This document shows positions 1 to 13,000 of a stretch of 64,000 nucleotides of DNA, piece by piece. The notes below the pieces were generated by a model. It searched no databases. It saw only the letters and a list, made by a program, of their open reading frames with translations, and was not told where the DNA came from. Position 1 is the stretch's first letter. Every line of letters starts with the position of its first letter. The position numbers and the translations under genes were made by a program. Origin of the DNA: Pelecanus crispus (Eukaryota > Chordata > Aves > Pelecaniformes > Pelecanidae); assembly GCF_030463565.1 (NCBI RefSeq), contig NC_134653.1, forward strand, positions 30,503,150 through 30,567,149, read 5' to 3'.

Positions 1-1086
1 CGGCTGTAAGTAAATGTTGTTCAACTTATTGCTTGCAAAATTTCTTGAAAAAAATGTAATAAAGTACAAATTATAGAGAGAAACTATGTAATAGTTGGTA
101 AAATACTTAGTGTTAACATCTGTAATTTTTTTAGATATGCTGTCTTTAGCTTTTGGATAAAGTACTGTGTATTTTCAGTGCAGAGTATTTTGCAGAGCAG
201 AGTAAGTGTCATCTGCTTCATTACACAGAGAAGGAAGTTGACATGCAGAGAAAATGACTTGTTCAAAGATGCTGCTGAGATTGCAGAGCCTGCAGTACAA
301 CCTGACTGTCTTACCTCTGCCTGATGTCCTCTGCTGGTCTTTTTCTTTTCTTTTCTTCCCCCCCCTGCCCCCGCCGCCTTGTCTAGGTGCCTGCCTACAC
401 AAACTCTGTCATGTCAGTTAATCATACAGAGGTTTTATTTGAGCCTTCCCCTCCTTGTAGGTCGGGGGAGTCTTTCCCTGGGTGACATAAATATGAATTA
501 AAAATTTGTCAGCTTCCTGATCAGTGGCTTTTATGATAAATTCTGTTGAATTGCACAATTTTCATCTTGTGCCTCATGTTCAAGGCTGGAAACTAATAGG
601 AGAGATTATTTACTGATCAGTACAGAATAATTTTAAGCATGGCCCTATTGCTGTAGCCATTTGCCAGCCTGATGGTCACCTACCTCCTGCAGAGTCCAGT
701 GGAACAAATCCTGTGCATTTTCTGTGGACTTGAGTTTTGGTTGAATGATCATATTGTTCAGATTCCTTACAGAAAGCATTTTGTTGCACTACAGATTGAC
801 TGCTTCTTGAGCTATGCAAATGTGGGTATTCATATTCCAAAGGATTTTTGGGATTCTTCTGTTTTAAATTTAGGATTGTTGTTTAGAAAAGCTTAAGAAT
901 GTACTACTTGCTATATTAGCAATATTAGTAAGATCAATGTGTTAAAAACTATATTAAAAATGCTGAAAGATTAAGGAGTTTCAAAGAAAAGTGACATTTT
1001 AATCACTGAATTATCAAAATGTAGCATTTGTTTTTAAACAAGCTATTAAATGCTGTAGTTGTAATGATCACTTTTTGTTTTCATAG
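1..1086 (+). other. GIT2: GIT2 intron (5' edge of window)
   Basis: AT-rich DNA upstream of the first GIT2 exon visible here. It ends in an acceptor, TTTTCATAG, at 1086. I see no sequence matching the preceding GIT2 exon (the linker after the ankyrin repeats), so that exon and the ArfGAP and ankyrin exons lie before the window. Nothing else recognisable. Confidence 0.7.
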
Positions 1087-4000
1087 CAGTCTAGATTTAT
1101 CAGAACTCGCAAAAGCTGCTAAGAAGAAGCTTCAGTCTGTAAGTAAAACTTCCAGTGTGCTGTGTGACACATCTTTGTCTGGATGTGGCAAACTCTGCAC
1201 CTCATCTTTCAAGCTGGTTTCAGCTACTATTAATTCCTGCATAAATAACTGTCAACTCTGTAGCAAGTTAAAAGTCTGGAGAAAAACATGAGAATAGACA
1301 GAAATGGAGGACCAGAGATGATGACAAATCTATGATGGAGAACAAATATTTGTTGGTCTTGTTTGGGGTAGTATCTCTAGGTCTGTCTCCCCAGTTCAGA
1401 ACCTTAAACTCTGTTGTTTGTCTTGCTCTCATGTATTTCATATAAATCTGTATGTTAAATGTTGCTATTTCATAGAATCATAGAATGCTTTGGGTTGGAA
1501 GGGACCTTGAGAGATCATCGAGCCCAACCCCCCTGCCTTTAACTTTCTGGAAAGCCAGAATAATGCATTACTGTCTGCTAATTAGTTGACAGTAATGCCG
1601 TCTTACTAGTTCTACTAAAATGTTGGTGACCAAATCCTTGTACAAGTTAGAGTGGGGATGTGTTTTCCCTCTACTTAGAGCTTTTAGCTGGAGCAAGTTG
1701 TATCAAAGGATAAAAATTTTGCAGCTGGGGGAAGAACAATCCCGGTGATATTCTTCTATTGAACAATGCCCGTTTTTCTCTAAAGGTGATGCTAGTGCTC
1801 ATGAAAATTCCAGCTAAGCAAGCCAGCATGTGTAGAACTGGTATTCAAATAGCAATCAATACAAACCAAATATGAATCCTACTTTAGAACTGGCTTTCTG
1901 CTGTTAAGATGCTGTTAGTGGCTAGTTTAAATGCATAGCTAGCTAGAACTAGATGGATTCCTGCATTGTATTTTTGCAAGTTGTGGTGGGTTGACCCTGG
2001 CCAGCAGCCCAGCACTGACACAGTCCCCCCAGCAGGACTGGGGAGAGCACAGGAAGAGCAAAAGCAAGAAAACTCATAGGTTGAGATAAAGGCAGTTTTA
2101 AAAGGTGAAGGAATGAGAAGAAAAAACAGGTGAAGCAAATGAAATTGCTCACCATCTCCCACAGGCAGACCATGGCCCAGCTAGTCTCTGAACAGCCATC
2201 TTGGAAGCCAAAAACCGAACTGCTTCTTCCTCCACCCCAGTTTTTATTGCTGAGCATGCCATGGTATGGTATGGTATGGAATATCCCTTTGGCGGATTCA
2301 CGTTGGCCGTCCTGGCTGTGTGTCCTCCCAGCTTCATGCCCACCTGAGCCTACTTGCTGCTGGGTGATGGGGTAGGCAGAGTGGGAAGAAAAAAGAGAAT
2401 GCCTTGATGTTGTGCAAGCACTGTTCAGCAGTAGCCAAAACGAGCTACTGTTATCATAGAATCGTTTGGTTATCAACTCTGTTTTAGCCACAAATCCAAA
2501 ACAGAGCAAGCATCATGCAGGCTACTATGAAGAAAGTTAATTCCATCCTAGCCAGACCCAGTATGCAAGTCAACATACTGGATTTATGTGCATTCAAGAA
2601 CAATGGCAGTGGCTCTTTGGTTAAGAATTTAGGACTCAAACTCTGGAAAAAGCGGGACTGGATTTCCTGTAAATAAAGCTAAACCCTAGAAAAAGTGTTA
2701 GGTTTTTCACCCTTTTTAGTACAGCTTGTCCCAGAGAAGGAAGATCAGCCATCTATTCAGGCTTGCTTACACTGTCAGTTATCAACTCTGGTACCTATTA
2801 CTAATGTTAATGCACTGTATGTCAGTAAGTGAAACACCTGTGAAGCCCTATGACCTCTTAATTTCATGTCTGATCTTCCAACAGCGCAGTTCTTCGTAAC
2901 ACAAGTATCTCTCTTGAACCATCCACTGTAGGAATGCAGTTTGAAACATGCAGGCATTTTGTGAGTCTTCACGGTTCAGTTAAGCCCACATCTACAGTGG
3001 CATTTGGATACCCAATGCCCACAGTAGGTCTGCCTCACCCCAAACACACAAGGTCTTTTTGTGATCAGATAGGAGAGAAAAAAATCCATTAACCAGTAAA
3101 GGCAAAGTGTAGAACAGTAGTGTTGTCTCTGTATCTAGCTATCGGGTGGTTGTATATGTCTGCTTAATGGATAACTTTACTATGCAGGCTGAGAAGCAAG
3201 CAATTATATAGGCTGAAAAACAGCCAAGGGAGAGCAGAGTTGTGCTTTTATATTTTCTATGGTCTAGAGGTCTTACTAGGTTTTGTTTATTTTCAAGCTC
3301 TAATTATCCTCTTCTGCCCTTAGCTAAGCAACCACTTATTTGAAGAACTTGCCATGGATGTGTATGATGAAGTTGACAGGAGGGAAACAGATGCAGGTAA
3401 ATGAAGCTTTCTGAAATGTGTATAAAATAAATTTGAATTGTTACATGACATACAAGATGCTAGTGCAAGCATATGTTCTGTTTAAAGTACTTTTGTATTC
3501 AGTAATTACTGATAATGGTAGTTTCTTTGTCTTGCATTGTCTGAAGGTGACGTTAATTGAAAAAAATCTAATGTTTTTTACCAAGTAGAGAACCCTCTGG
3601 GGAAAAAAGCCTTCCTTTGACTTGATTGTGCTTGTGTTTGAAATTGTGGTCTTTTATTCTTTGACAAGAAACTTTTTTTTTCTTCTTCCTTCCTTGAGCA
3701 GTTTGGCTCGCCACTCAGAATCATAGTACACTTGTGACAGAGACCACAGTGGTCCCTTTTCTTCCCGTAAATCCTGAATATTCCTCAACCAGGAATCAGG
3801 TATGCAATCTTCTTAATACTGTAAAACTATTTCTATTTAATAGGCTAGGTATTCTAAGTAATACTGCTTTACTGTACTTCATTACTGTACAAGAGCTGCA
3901 TCTACTTGTAAGGAGGTTAAAATAGTTTCACGTTTCCCTTGCCCTGGAATGTGCAGCTGGATAATTTAAATCACACTTTTTGCAATAAGTGTAATTGAAC

Positions 4001-7000
4001 AATCAACTTGCTGTAAGTGCTCTAGTCTTTGTTTTACCTGGGAACTCTGCTGTTCATCTAATACATGATGTACTCCCCCCCCTCCCCCCCGCATTATTCT
4101 GTAATTTAGGGAAGACAGAAACTGGCTCGATTTAATGCCCATGAATTTGCTACGCTAGTTATAGATATTTTAAGTGATGCCAAACGAAGACAACAGGGGA
4201 ATCCTCTCACTGGTTCAAAAGGTGAGTATGCTTTTGGTTGTCAGCTCTTCTATATGCAGTTCTTCAGTAGTTTAATCAATACCATAGCCTCGTTCAGAAG
4301 TACTATATGAATGAAGAAAGAGGTTTATACTGTTTTTATAAATGATAAGACCTAAATCATGTGGACAGCAGACTACTGACAACATGTATTACGCCATCAA
4401 AATAATGCCCAAGTACAGGAGATTTGTCTGTTAAGGTTGGTATTTATAATACAATTAAATCAAGTGGGATATGTGCAATTCAGGAACATCTCTCTATGAT
4501 GGTTGTGATTTTTATGATAACTGGGTAAAATTTTCCAGAATACTGCTGTACAGTTTTAGTGATACTTGTTTTGATTGGCAGCTAGGATAATGTCAGTGGT
4601 TTAGATGCTGGCTTTCCTGGCTGCTCTGTACATGCAGGACTTTGCTGTGATTTGATGCTCTTGAGCTTATTGCTAATTTGCCTAAAAATGTTTACTGTCT
4701 GTATTTCTTGAGCATGATAGATATTAAAGAATACAAATACCTATGCCAACAACCAGAGCCATAGTTCTAGCCATGACAGTGTGAAACAACATCTGAACAC
4801 TAATTCTCCCTCTGGAGCAAAAAATATTTTTAACTTTTAATTTTTGCCTATATTTTTAATTTGAATGTTGACATCCGTTTGTCCAGTGTAGTCTGTTTTG
4901 TTGGGATTTTTTTTTTGCTTACGTGAATTTTATTAAGCTGCTAAAGCATGATTCTCACCACTTATTTTAACTGGTCTAAACACTTACAAGAAATGAAAAG
5001 ACAAAACTATAAAACTTCCATGTTTTGGACAGTAATAATCCATACCTATTAAGCTGATCTAAATTAATTTTTTTGAACCAGAGTAGTCAAATGATACTTT
5101 ATTATGGCATGTCTCGTATTGTCTCTCTGGATGAAGATCTTTTCTGAATTTTTTTTTTTTTAATTACTTAAAGTATGCACTTCCATTTTTTTTCTCCAAA
5201 CTTACTAGTACATTTTTAAATGGTGTATGTTGATCTACAGAAAATGTGGAACTGATACTGAAATCAATCAGCAATCAACATAGTAGTGAAAGTCAGGATA
5301 ATGACCAGCCTGATTATGACAGTGTTGCTTCAGATGAAGATACAGATCTGGAAACAAATGCAGCTAAATCAAACAGACAGAAGGTAGGTTTGAAATATTT
5401 ATACACACAAGAAATTTTATTCATAAAGGTAATCTGCAGTGAATCTTCCCCCTTGTGAGGAGATTTAACATGCATAGATGATCAGAAAATGAGTATTTTA
5501 ATTAATTTCAAATTGATTTCAGAATCATGCCTCAGTCTGTGAACTAACAAAATTAAGTTGTGATTTAAGGAATTTTTATTGTAAATAAAATGCTCCTCTA
5601 GAAAAGTAATGTGCGCCACTGTGCATGTCTGGAGTTAAGATACAGATCTAATTGCACAGATGAAATAATTGCATCTACCAAAACACTCTTAATTAGTGAT
5701 TCCATAGTATTTCACAAACATTTGCTGCTTCCTACTGAAGAAGTATTTACAGCAGAACAATAGTGACTGAATGTTTTAAACCATTCCTGAAAATAATGCA
5801 GCATGGTGAAAAAGGGGCAGTAAACCTAGTAGTTCTAGTTTAATCTTCCCTGGTAACATGCACACTGGATATTAAGTAATCTGTCTTTTATGACCTTCCA
5901 GTTCTGTATTGCATAGTAAAAAAAAAAAAAAAAACCCAACCAAAAAACCCACAAAAACCCTATGAAAGAGTATTGTGTCACTGAAATGCTGAGACAAATG
6001 TTTTTGTGCGTAGAGGAGCTAAGAGTTGATTGACATCAAATTTCTTCTATATTGGACTACAGTTATTTTAATGAATGGATCTTATTAATTTGAACTGAAT
6101 TTGAACCATGATTCCTTTAAAGTTGTCAATCTCATTGTCTTGTTCTCTTTTGGTAGTCTGTTTCTCAATGGTTTAAGTATTGCTCTCACTGTTTACAGAG
6201 CCTGGATTCAGACTTGTCAGATGGACCAGTGACAGCCCAAGAATATATGCAAGTTAAAAATGCATTGGTGGCTTCTGAGGTAAAGATTCAGCAGTTAATG
6301 AAAGTGAACATCAACTTGAGTGATGAGCTGAGAATCATGCAGAAAAAGGTAACAGGCGCAATAGTGTAACCCCTTCACGCCTCAATGTATTTTAAGTTGA
6401 CCAGAATAAAACTGAAGATGTCAAACCCAATATTAGGATAGTGAGAAAACTTATTTTAAAATGGAGCTGCTTTGGAATCAGATGAGACTATAAATGTGTA
6501 TGTGCAGCACATGCTTTGAATTTTTTTTTTTGTGGAGGTGATGATGATCTGCTTAGTTCACTTTGACTAAGTTTTCCAAGTGACAAGACAGTTGTTGTAA
6601 GTTTTGTATATTTTTGCTGTCTTGCTTCAACATAAGCCATTTTCAGCAATGAAGAAGTAAGTGCTAGCACTCATCCTATGTGTGTGCACATATGTATCTA
6701 ATGTAGTTCCAACTTTTCCAGTAAGTATCTTGGGTTTTTTCTGTTAATAAGCTTAGATGGAATGAAGGGAAATTGTTTTCTGCTGCCAAATTGGATTGGG
6801 ATTTTAATCTGAAATGTGGCAATACAATATCAAGTTTTTGTATACCAGGAGGCGAAGATTTATTTGTGTGCATTTGAATCCATGAGAAATAGCATGTAAA
6901 GGACATAGTGGTAAACTCAATTACTGCTTTAAACCTTCAGTGTGGGTTTTGTCTAGAGGAGGATAAGGTAGAGGTATCGCATTTACAATATGAGTTACTA

Positions 7001-10000
7001 TATCTAGATAGTCTTATACAAACAGAAGACTGAACATTTTTTTGCTAAAATCCTGAATTTAAATCTCCAAAATCCCAGTTTGGAAACCAGACCTTCTAAT
7101 CCTTATGTAAAAAAATCAACAATTTGTTGAATGCTTTGCCAGTGTTCTGGTAAATAGAGGTTTTTGTGGGGTAAAGGAGAATTTATATCTGTATTGAGTT
7201 CACTATCCTGTCTGTCATGCTAGCCTAGAAAGGGCTGGCTGCTTCCTCAGATTAATTCTTTACCTAGTGTTAAAAATCCTGTTTTCCAAATAATTACAGT
7301 ACTGCAAGGCTTACAGTGTGTGCTGCAGAAAGCTCTCGCCCTTTAGAGAATGTCATTCAAGCTGTGGTCCTGCAGAGGTGAACCTGTGCTGAGAGCTTGT
7401 TTCCCCGTTGTTTTGGGGCAAAGAGGCTGATGCTTTGGAGAGTGGTGGGAACTGTTGAGCTCTTAGCATCTGAGGCCAAGCTAATTCAGCAGATTCAAAT
7501 ATCTTTGTTCAGTGCCATCCTTCTATTACAATTGTGTTCAGCCTTTCGGATCTATTGGAATGGTGAATACTGAGAGGAACCTAAGTGATCTCGGGGTGTT
7601 TCCTTGGTCTTTTAACAGCTTGTACTGGTTAAGCATTTCTCTGCGCCAATTGAATTAACTTTTCACTTATACTGAGTTTCTTTAAACAGGTATAGTCTAT
7701 TTAGGGTAAAAAAAAAATCTTTAGGGCCTATGAATTAATGGGGCTGTAGTATATTTATGTGGTGTAGCAGAAGAGATATCATTGCTGTGCTGCAGTTGAA
7801 CTTGTTTTGAAAGATGGCATAGCCAGTGGTCGCTTGGAGATGAGTTGCACTAATTTTATGTCCTGATGAGATATGTGTGTGTATATATATATATATATAG
7901 CTATGGGGCTTTAACTTAGTGTTTAGTGGCTCTGGATTGGTGAAGAATCGATACAGCCCTGTGCCACTGCAGAGTGCAGGATGGGAGGGAGCGATAACAG
8001 CTGTCATAGCTCTAAGCTACTGGGAACTTCAGTACAATATGGGAATTCTCTGCTGGGTTATTTATGGCAACACACCAATATATTTGTACTACTTCAGCAA
8101 TTCTAATGCAATAGATGTCATTTAAGAGTCTCTCTCCGCTGCTGCCGCCCCCCCCCCCTTCTTTTTGTTTGTTTTTCTAAGCAAGGGCTTAGAAGATCAT
8201 AAACTAAAAAAATCTATCCACTTTATCACCTTATTAGCCAACTGTATCTAATCTTTTGCATGACAATTACTAAGCAAAAGATGCTAATTAAAGAAGAGGC
8301 AAAGCTGCACCTAATGAATACCACTTCAGAGTAGATTCTTCCTAAATAAAAATGAAAATAGTTCCATTATTTTGATGGCCATTCTAATGGAAAAAGGTGT
8401 GGTTTTTTATGCCTGCAGATTTTTTTAGGTGCTTATAGGTAGTTAAGAGTTTGGTCTGAGTTTACATTAGCTGTTTGCTAGAACTGCACCAAAAGCACAT
8501 TTATAAAATGTAGAAGTTTGGAAGGAGGAGACTATTTGCCTCTAATGTCAAACTTTAAAGGGGTAGCTTGGCTCCTGGCTGATCCTCAAATCTTAAGACT
8601 TCATGCATCTTACTACAGAGCACGCAAAGTGGGGAGAAAAAGCATAAATTATCTTGATAGAAGTCTGCACGTTTGATTTAGGGTTCTGGGAAGTGCTCTA
8701 TCAAAAAAATCCTATTTTGCCTAGAGATAATGTTCTTGACTGTTCATATGATGCAAAGTAAATGCAAGTAGTAAATCTGCAATTTCCTGCTTAAAAGGCC
8801 ATCAGCTGTTTGAAATATTATACTCAGTTATTGTTAGAGAATTGCTGGTACTGACTTTTTTTACATCTTTTCTTTATGATGTGTTAATATAGCAAACTTA
8901 CTCCGAGTAACTCCACAAAAAAAAATCAGAATTGTTGCATTTTACTATCCATCAAATTCGTAATAATAAAAAGCTTTAAAATTATCTCTTGTTGGCTTCT
9001 TAGAAAGCAGTAGCTGATACTTAATTTTCATAAGCTAAACTCTGTTCTTGCTTTGCAGAGCAAGCTCTAGTTTTCTTTGCGCTGCCTCTGGTGTCTGTGC
9101 TGTAGTTCTGGCATTTTCAGATTTCATGGGCCTTATGTTAAAGTCCTCTTTTAAGTTCTTGTATTGACTGCTGAAATGGATCACTTTGCTTGAAAAACTG
9201 TTTAGTTGGCAGTCTTTCCCCCCACAACCTCATTATATTACACGATTCATGTGCCAGTACAGCCAGGCTGGAAGAAATGGATTGTGTGTTTTTTAACTAT
9301 AACAGCCAATTTTAAGATTTAATTTAGCTTGCATCCCAGCAAAAAGTGCTGGAAATCAGCACATAAGTATTTCCAGATCTGGAACGTAGATATTTCTACT
9401 CTTATACTAAGCAAGTCAAGTAGATTTTGAAAAAGAGATCAAACCCAGCTACTAGTAACTGGATTTACTAGTAAAGCTGACAAGCGTGTATTGTATAGTC
9501 AGTTTGCTTTTGACGCTTGCTATTGGAAAAACAAAGTCCCACTGCTAAACATTTCTTTCAGCTTCAAACGCTACAGAGTGAAAATACCAGCCTCAGAAGA
9601 CAGGCCACAACCAATATATATCAGGTCCAAACTGGTTCTGAATACACAGACCCTACCAACAATTCTTCTTTAAAGCGGCGACCGTCTGCACGGGGTAGCA
9701 GACCCATGTCCATGTATGAGACTGGATCAGGTCAGAAACCCTACCTCCCCATGGGAGAGGTCACATACCCAGAAGAAAGCATAACAAGACTGCAGCCTTT
9801 CCCTCCACATGTAAGTAAAACTGCTGATGCTTCTGCATTTCTTATGTTCAGCTTTTCTGTCTATTCCAACTATGCTCATGTACCAAAGCTGCTCAACTGT
9901 CTGCTTCAGAGTGAATTTGAACTGTAAGAATTGTTAATGTTTGCTGTATTAACATGTCTGCAGGAGCTTGATGTTTTGAAAAGTAAAAGCTATAACAATT

Positions 10001-13000
10001 CTAGAATATGTAAACTGGAGCTTTTGGCTTCTGCTCAGCTGTTTCTTTTAACCTCAATATATATGCCAAATATCAATGTGTGGCTGTTTGAAAACCAGGA
10101 GTGGGGAAAAAATAGTATTCCAAGAAGGTAGGTAATGTTCATGGATTTCTTTCTTGAGATATACAGGCATGTGCCAATTTGTAGAACTTCAGAACCACCT
10201 TTCAAAAATAAAATAACATTGAAGCTTTAGGCCACCAATTTCTTATTCTGAGTTTAGAACTGGAGGCTGAACATGGTTTAGATCTGTTAGCTGAACAAAT
10301 TCTTCTGGTTTAGTATTTTCCTGTATGATGTGTTAATAGTGGAGAGCGAGTTCTGTATTAGCCAGAAGGATTCTGCACTGGTGTGTTCACACTTTAGATA
10401 AGTGACCCAACACACACTAGTGCTTATTAAAGTTAGTTTTTTGTTGCATCTGGATTGCCCCGTGGGCAGGAATATGGGACAGTATTTTTTAGGCATGTAT
10501 TTAACATTTGTGGATTTGTTTCCATATGTTTCCCTGTTGGTAGCACTATCTTGTATTTCCTTCCAGATAAAGAATTAAGCCCTTTAAAATGTATTTGGAA
10601 GTTAACAGGTTTTTTGCCTGGCATGAGGGAGGACGAATGTTCCATGCACATTCCAGAGAAGACAGTTGAGTGCACCAGGGAACCAGCATAGAAATTTGTG
10701 GGCTGGGTTTTTCCCCGCCTTCAATTAAGTTAATAAGAACTTCAAACTGAAATCCGGATCATTTTAAATTATATTGGTATGTTGATATAAAGGCAGTTCT
10801 GGCAGCAAGAGATGTCAGAATTCTTTCGTATGTGGCAGTGTTTGCAAAACATGACAGTGATTGTATAGGTCCTTTGGTCATTTGGTTTGAAATTCGGATA
10901 GAAGTAGCGGTTCTGAAGCATTGATTTGTTATGTGGAGTTAGTTAATTTGGTATTATGGTGAATGTATTTTATTCTCTGTGGAATTTAGCACCTCTGGAA
11001 TATCAATATTAGAATTAACATGAGGTCAATTCTATTTTGAAAGAATTAAGTCCACTGAAGCTTAGCCAAATTCTCAAAATCATTCTTGCTTTATGTCATC
11101 TCCATGGTTTTAAGAATGTTCCTTTATTTCAGTTAAGAATTTATTTGTGTTTTGTTTTTGGTTTTCCCGAGTGTTTTTCTCTTTCCCATTTTTAGATCGG
11201 GAGGAGTGCGTTTGTGACCTCCTCTTCATCTCTACCTTCCTTCCCCTCCACGCTTTCCTGGTCAAGGGATGAAAGCACACGAAGGGTTAAGTACCTTCCC
11301 AATTGGTCTTTTACCTGGAGGAGGTGGCAATCTCCCTAGAAGCCATTATGCCTCTGTCTTCTCCCCTTTTATGCTGGCTAGCCTTCATGCTTGCATGAAG
11401 CAGTATTTCATCACTTTCCGTTTCTTCTGCCACATGCTGTGGATACTTGCTTCTCTCTAACTTCACAATGGCTAAAATCTTTAGCATTTAACACTGTGCA
11501 CAGTTACTCCAGATCAGTTGTTCAGCTGCGTAACACTGAAACCAGCCAGAAGACAAGTTGGTTGCTGTTTGGAAAGTCATTTGGCAGGCACTTACTGATA
11601 TTTCATAAGCCAACATATAACAACTCCTACTGACTAAAACGCACTGCATGAGGCATATGAAGCTCACTGGGTCTTAGCTTTAAAGCCTGCTTTCTTTGGG
11701 GGCTGTCAGTTTGCACCAATCCAGATTGGTACTGATTGACCATTTATCTTACAGATGTTCATTAGTTTGTTTGAAGTGAGTTCTTTAAGCATCCAAACAG
11801 ATAGCCATTCGTATTGCCCACCAGTACACTTAGTATCAGCTAGCCTGCTTTTTGCTGACCTTGATAGACGAGAGACTGAATGGCCATGGGAATTGTTTTT
11901 AGCAAGACTCCTTTCAGGGCAAGATGAAAGACACCGAGAATGTATAAAGGAAGCTTCAATTGGTGTTCCATCAGGATCTACAAAACTTTGTTCTTAGGGT
12001 TTTTGTTAGCTACAGTACTGACTCCAGGAAATAAATTGCAGTGTTACCAAGAAACATGAAATGCATTCTTTAAGCTTATGTTATTCCAAAGACGCTGTCT
12101 TTGCTGTGGCCTCATATGAGAGCTGTTAGCTATTTGAAGAAGCCTTGTCCAGCTTCTTAAACTTTTTTTAAACACTGTTCTCTTTTTGTAGTGGGACACT
12201 TAAATCTAGTCTTACTCAAATTCGTTTGCTAGAAGTGAATATAAAATGCCACCTTGCAAAAGGACACACTTAGAGAGGCAAATGGTTTGATAGACTAGTC
12301 TGTACGTGACAGCTTCTTTTTAGACTGTTTATTTGGGATCCTTGAACTAATTGCAAGTTGCATACTCAAAAGAAGGGAAAAGCACATTTGCATTTTTAGC
12401 TCTAGGATAACATCCATTTTTGGCTGTGACTGAAATAATGGGCCCTGAGCAGGTACAGCTTAACGTGGCACAGACTAATGAATGCTGAAGATGAACAACC
12501 CATGGCTTCTACACTGCTGTTTGACCAGCCTCAGCTACCAGCTTGCACTGCTTGCAGAAAGTACCCCCCATCATCAGAATGAGTCGATTACATTTCGAGG
12601 TCATGCTCTGACTAAACCTCTTTAACTTTGAAGCAGATATCCATACAAGGTCCTTTGGGCTGGTTTTAGATGCTTGTGACATTTCTTAGAAAATAATGAG
12701 TAGCTTATACCCATTTTGTTGTATCACGTGTTCAGGATTGAGGCTTTGCTTATTTCAGTGTTAAAACAACACTTTCTGAGAGTAAACTTGAGAGAGAAGT
12801 ATTTATATTTCTTTGTAAGACAACTGATTTTGAAAAGATCTTTCAAGAAAAGTGCTCTCTTTTTGCTCTGCTTTTTCTGTGTGGTTAATATAATGACATC
12901 AGTGCTGTCTCATTCCCTTTCTTGGGCAAGGATTGCAGAGTCTCTAATAAAATTTTACTATATAATACTAAATTTTTCAAAAAACAAGTCTGTGGGTTTA

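Noticed and set aside
11755-11997. 80-codon + frame after an acceptor-like TTATCTTACAG in a GIT2 intron
   Set aside because: It has a stop and no donor, and no matching segment in GIT2 or another family I recognise. Kept only as intronic sequence.
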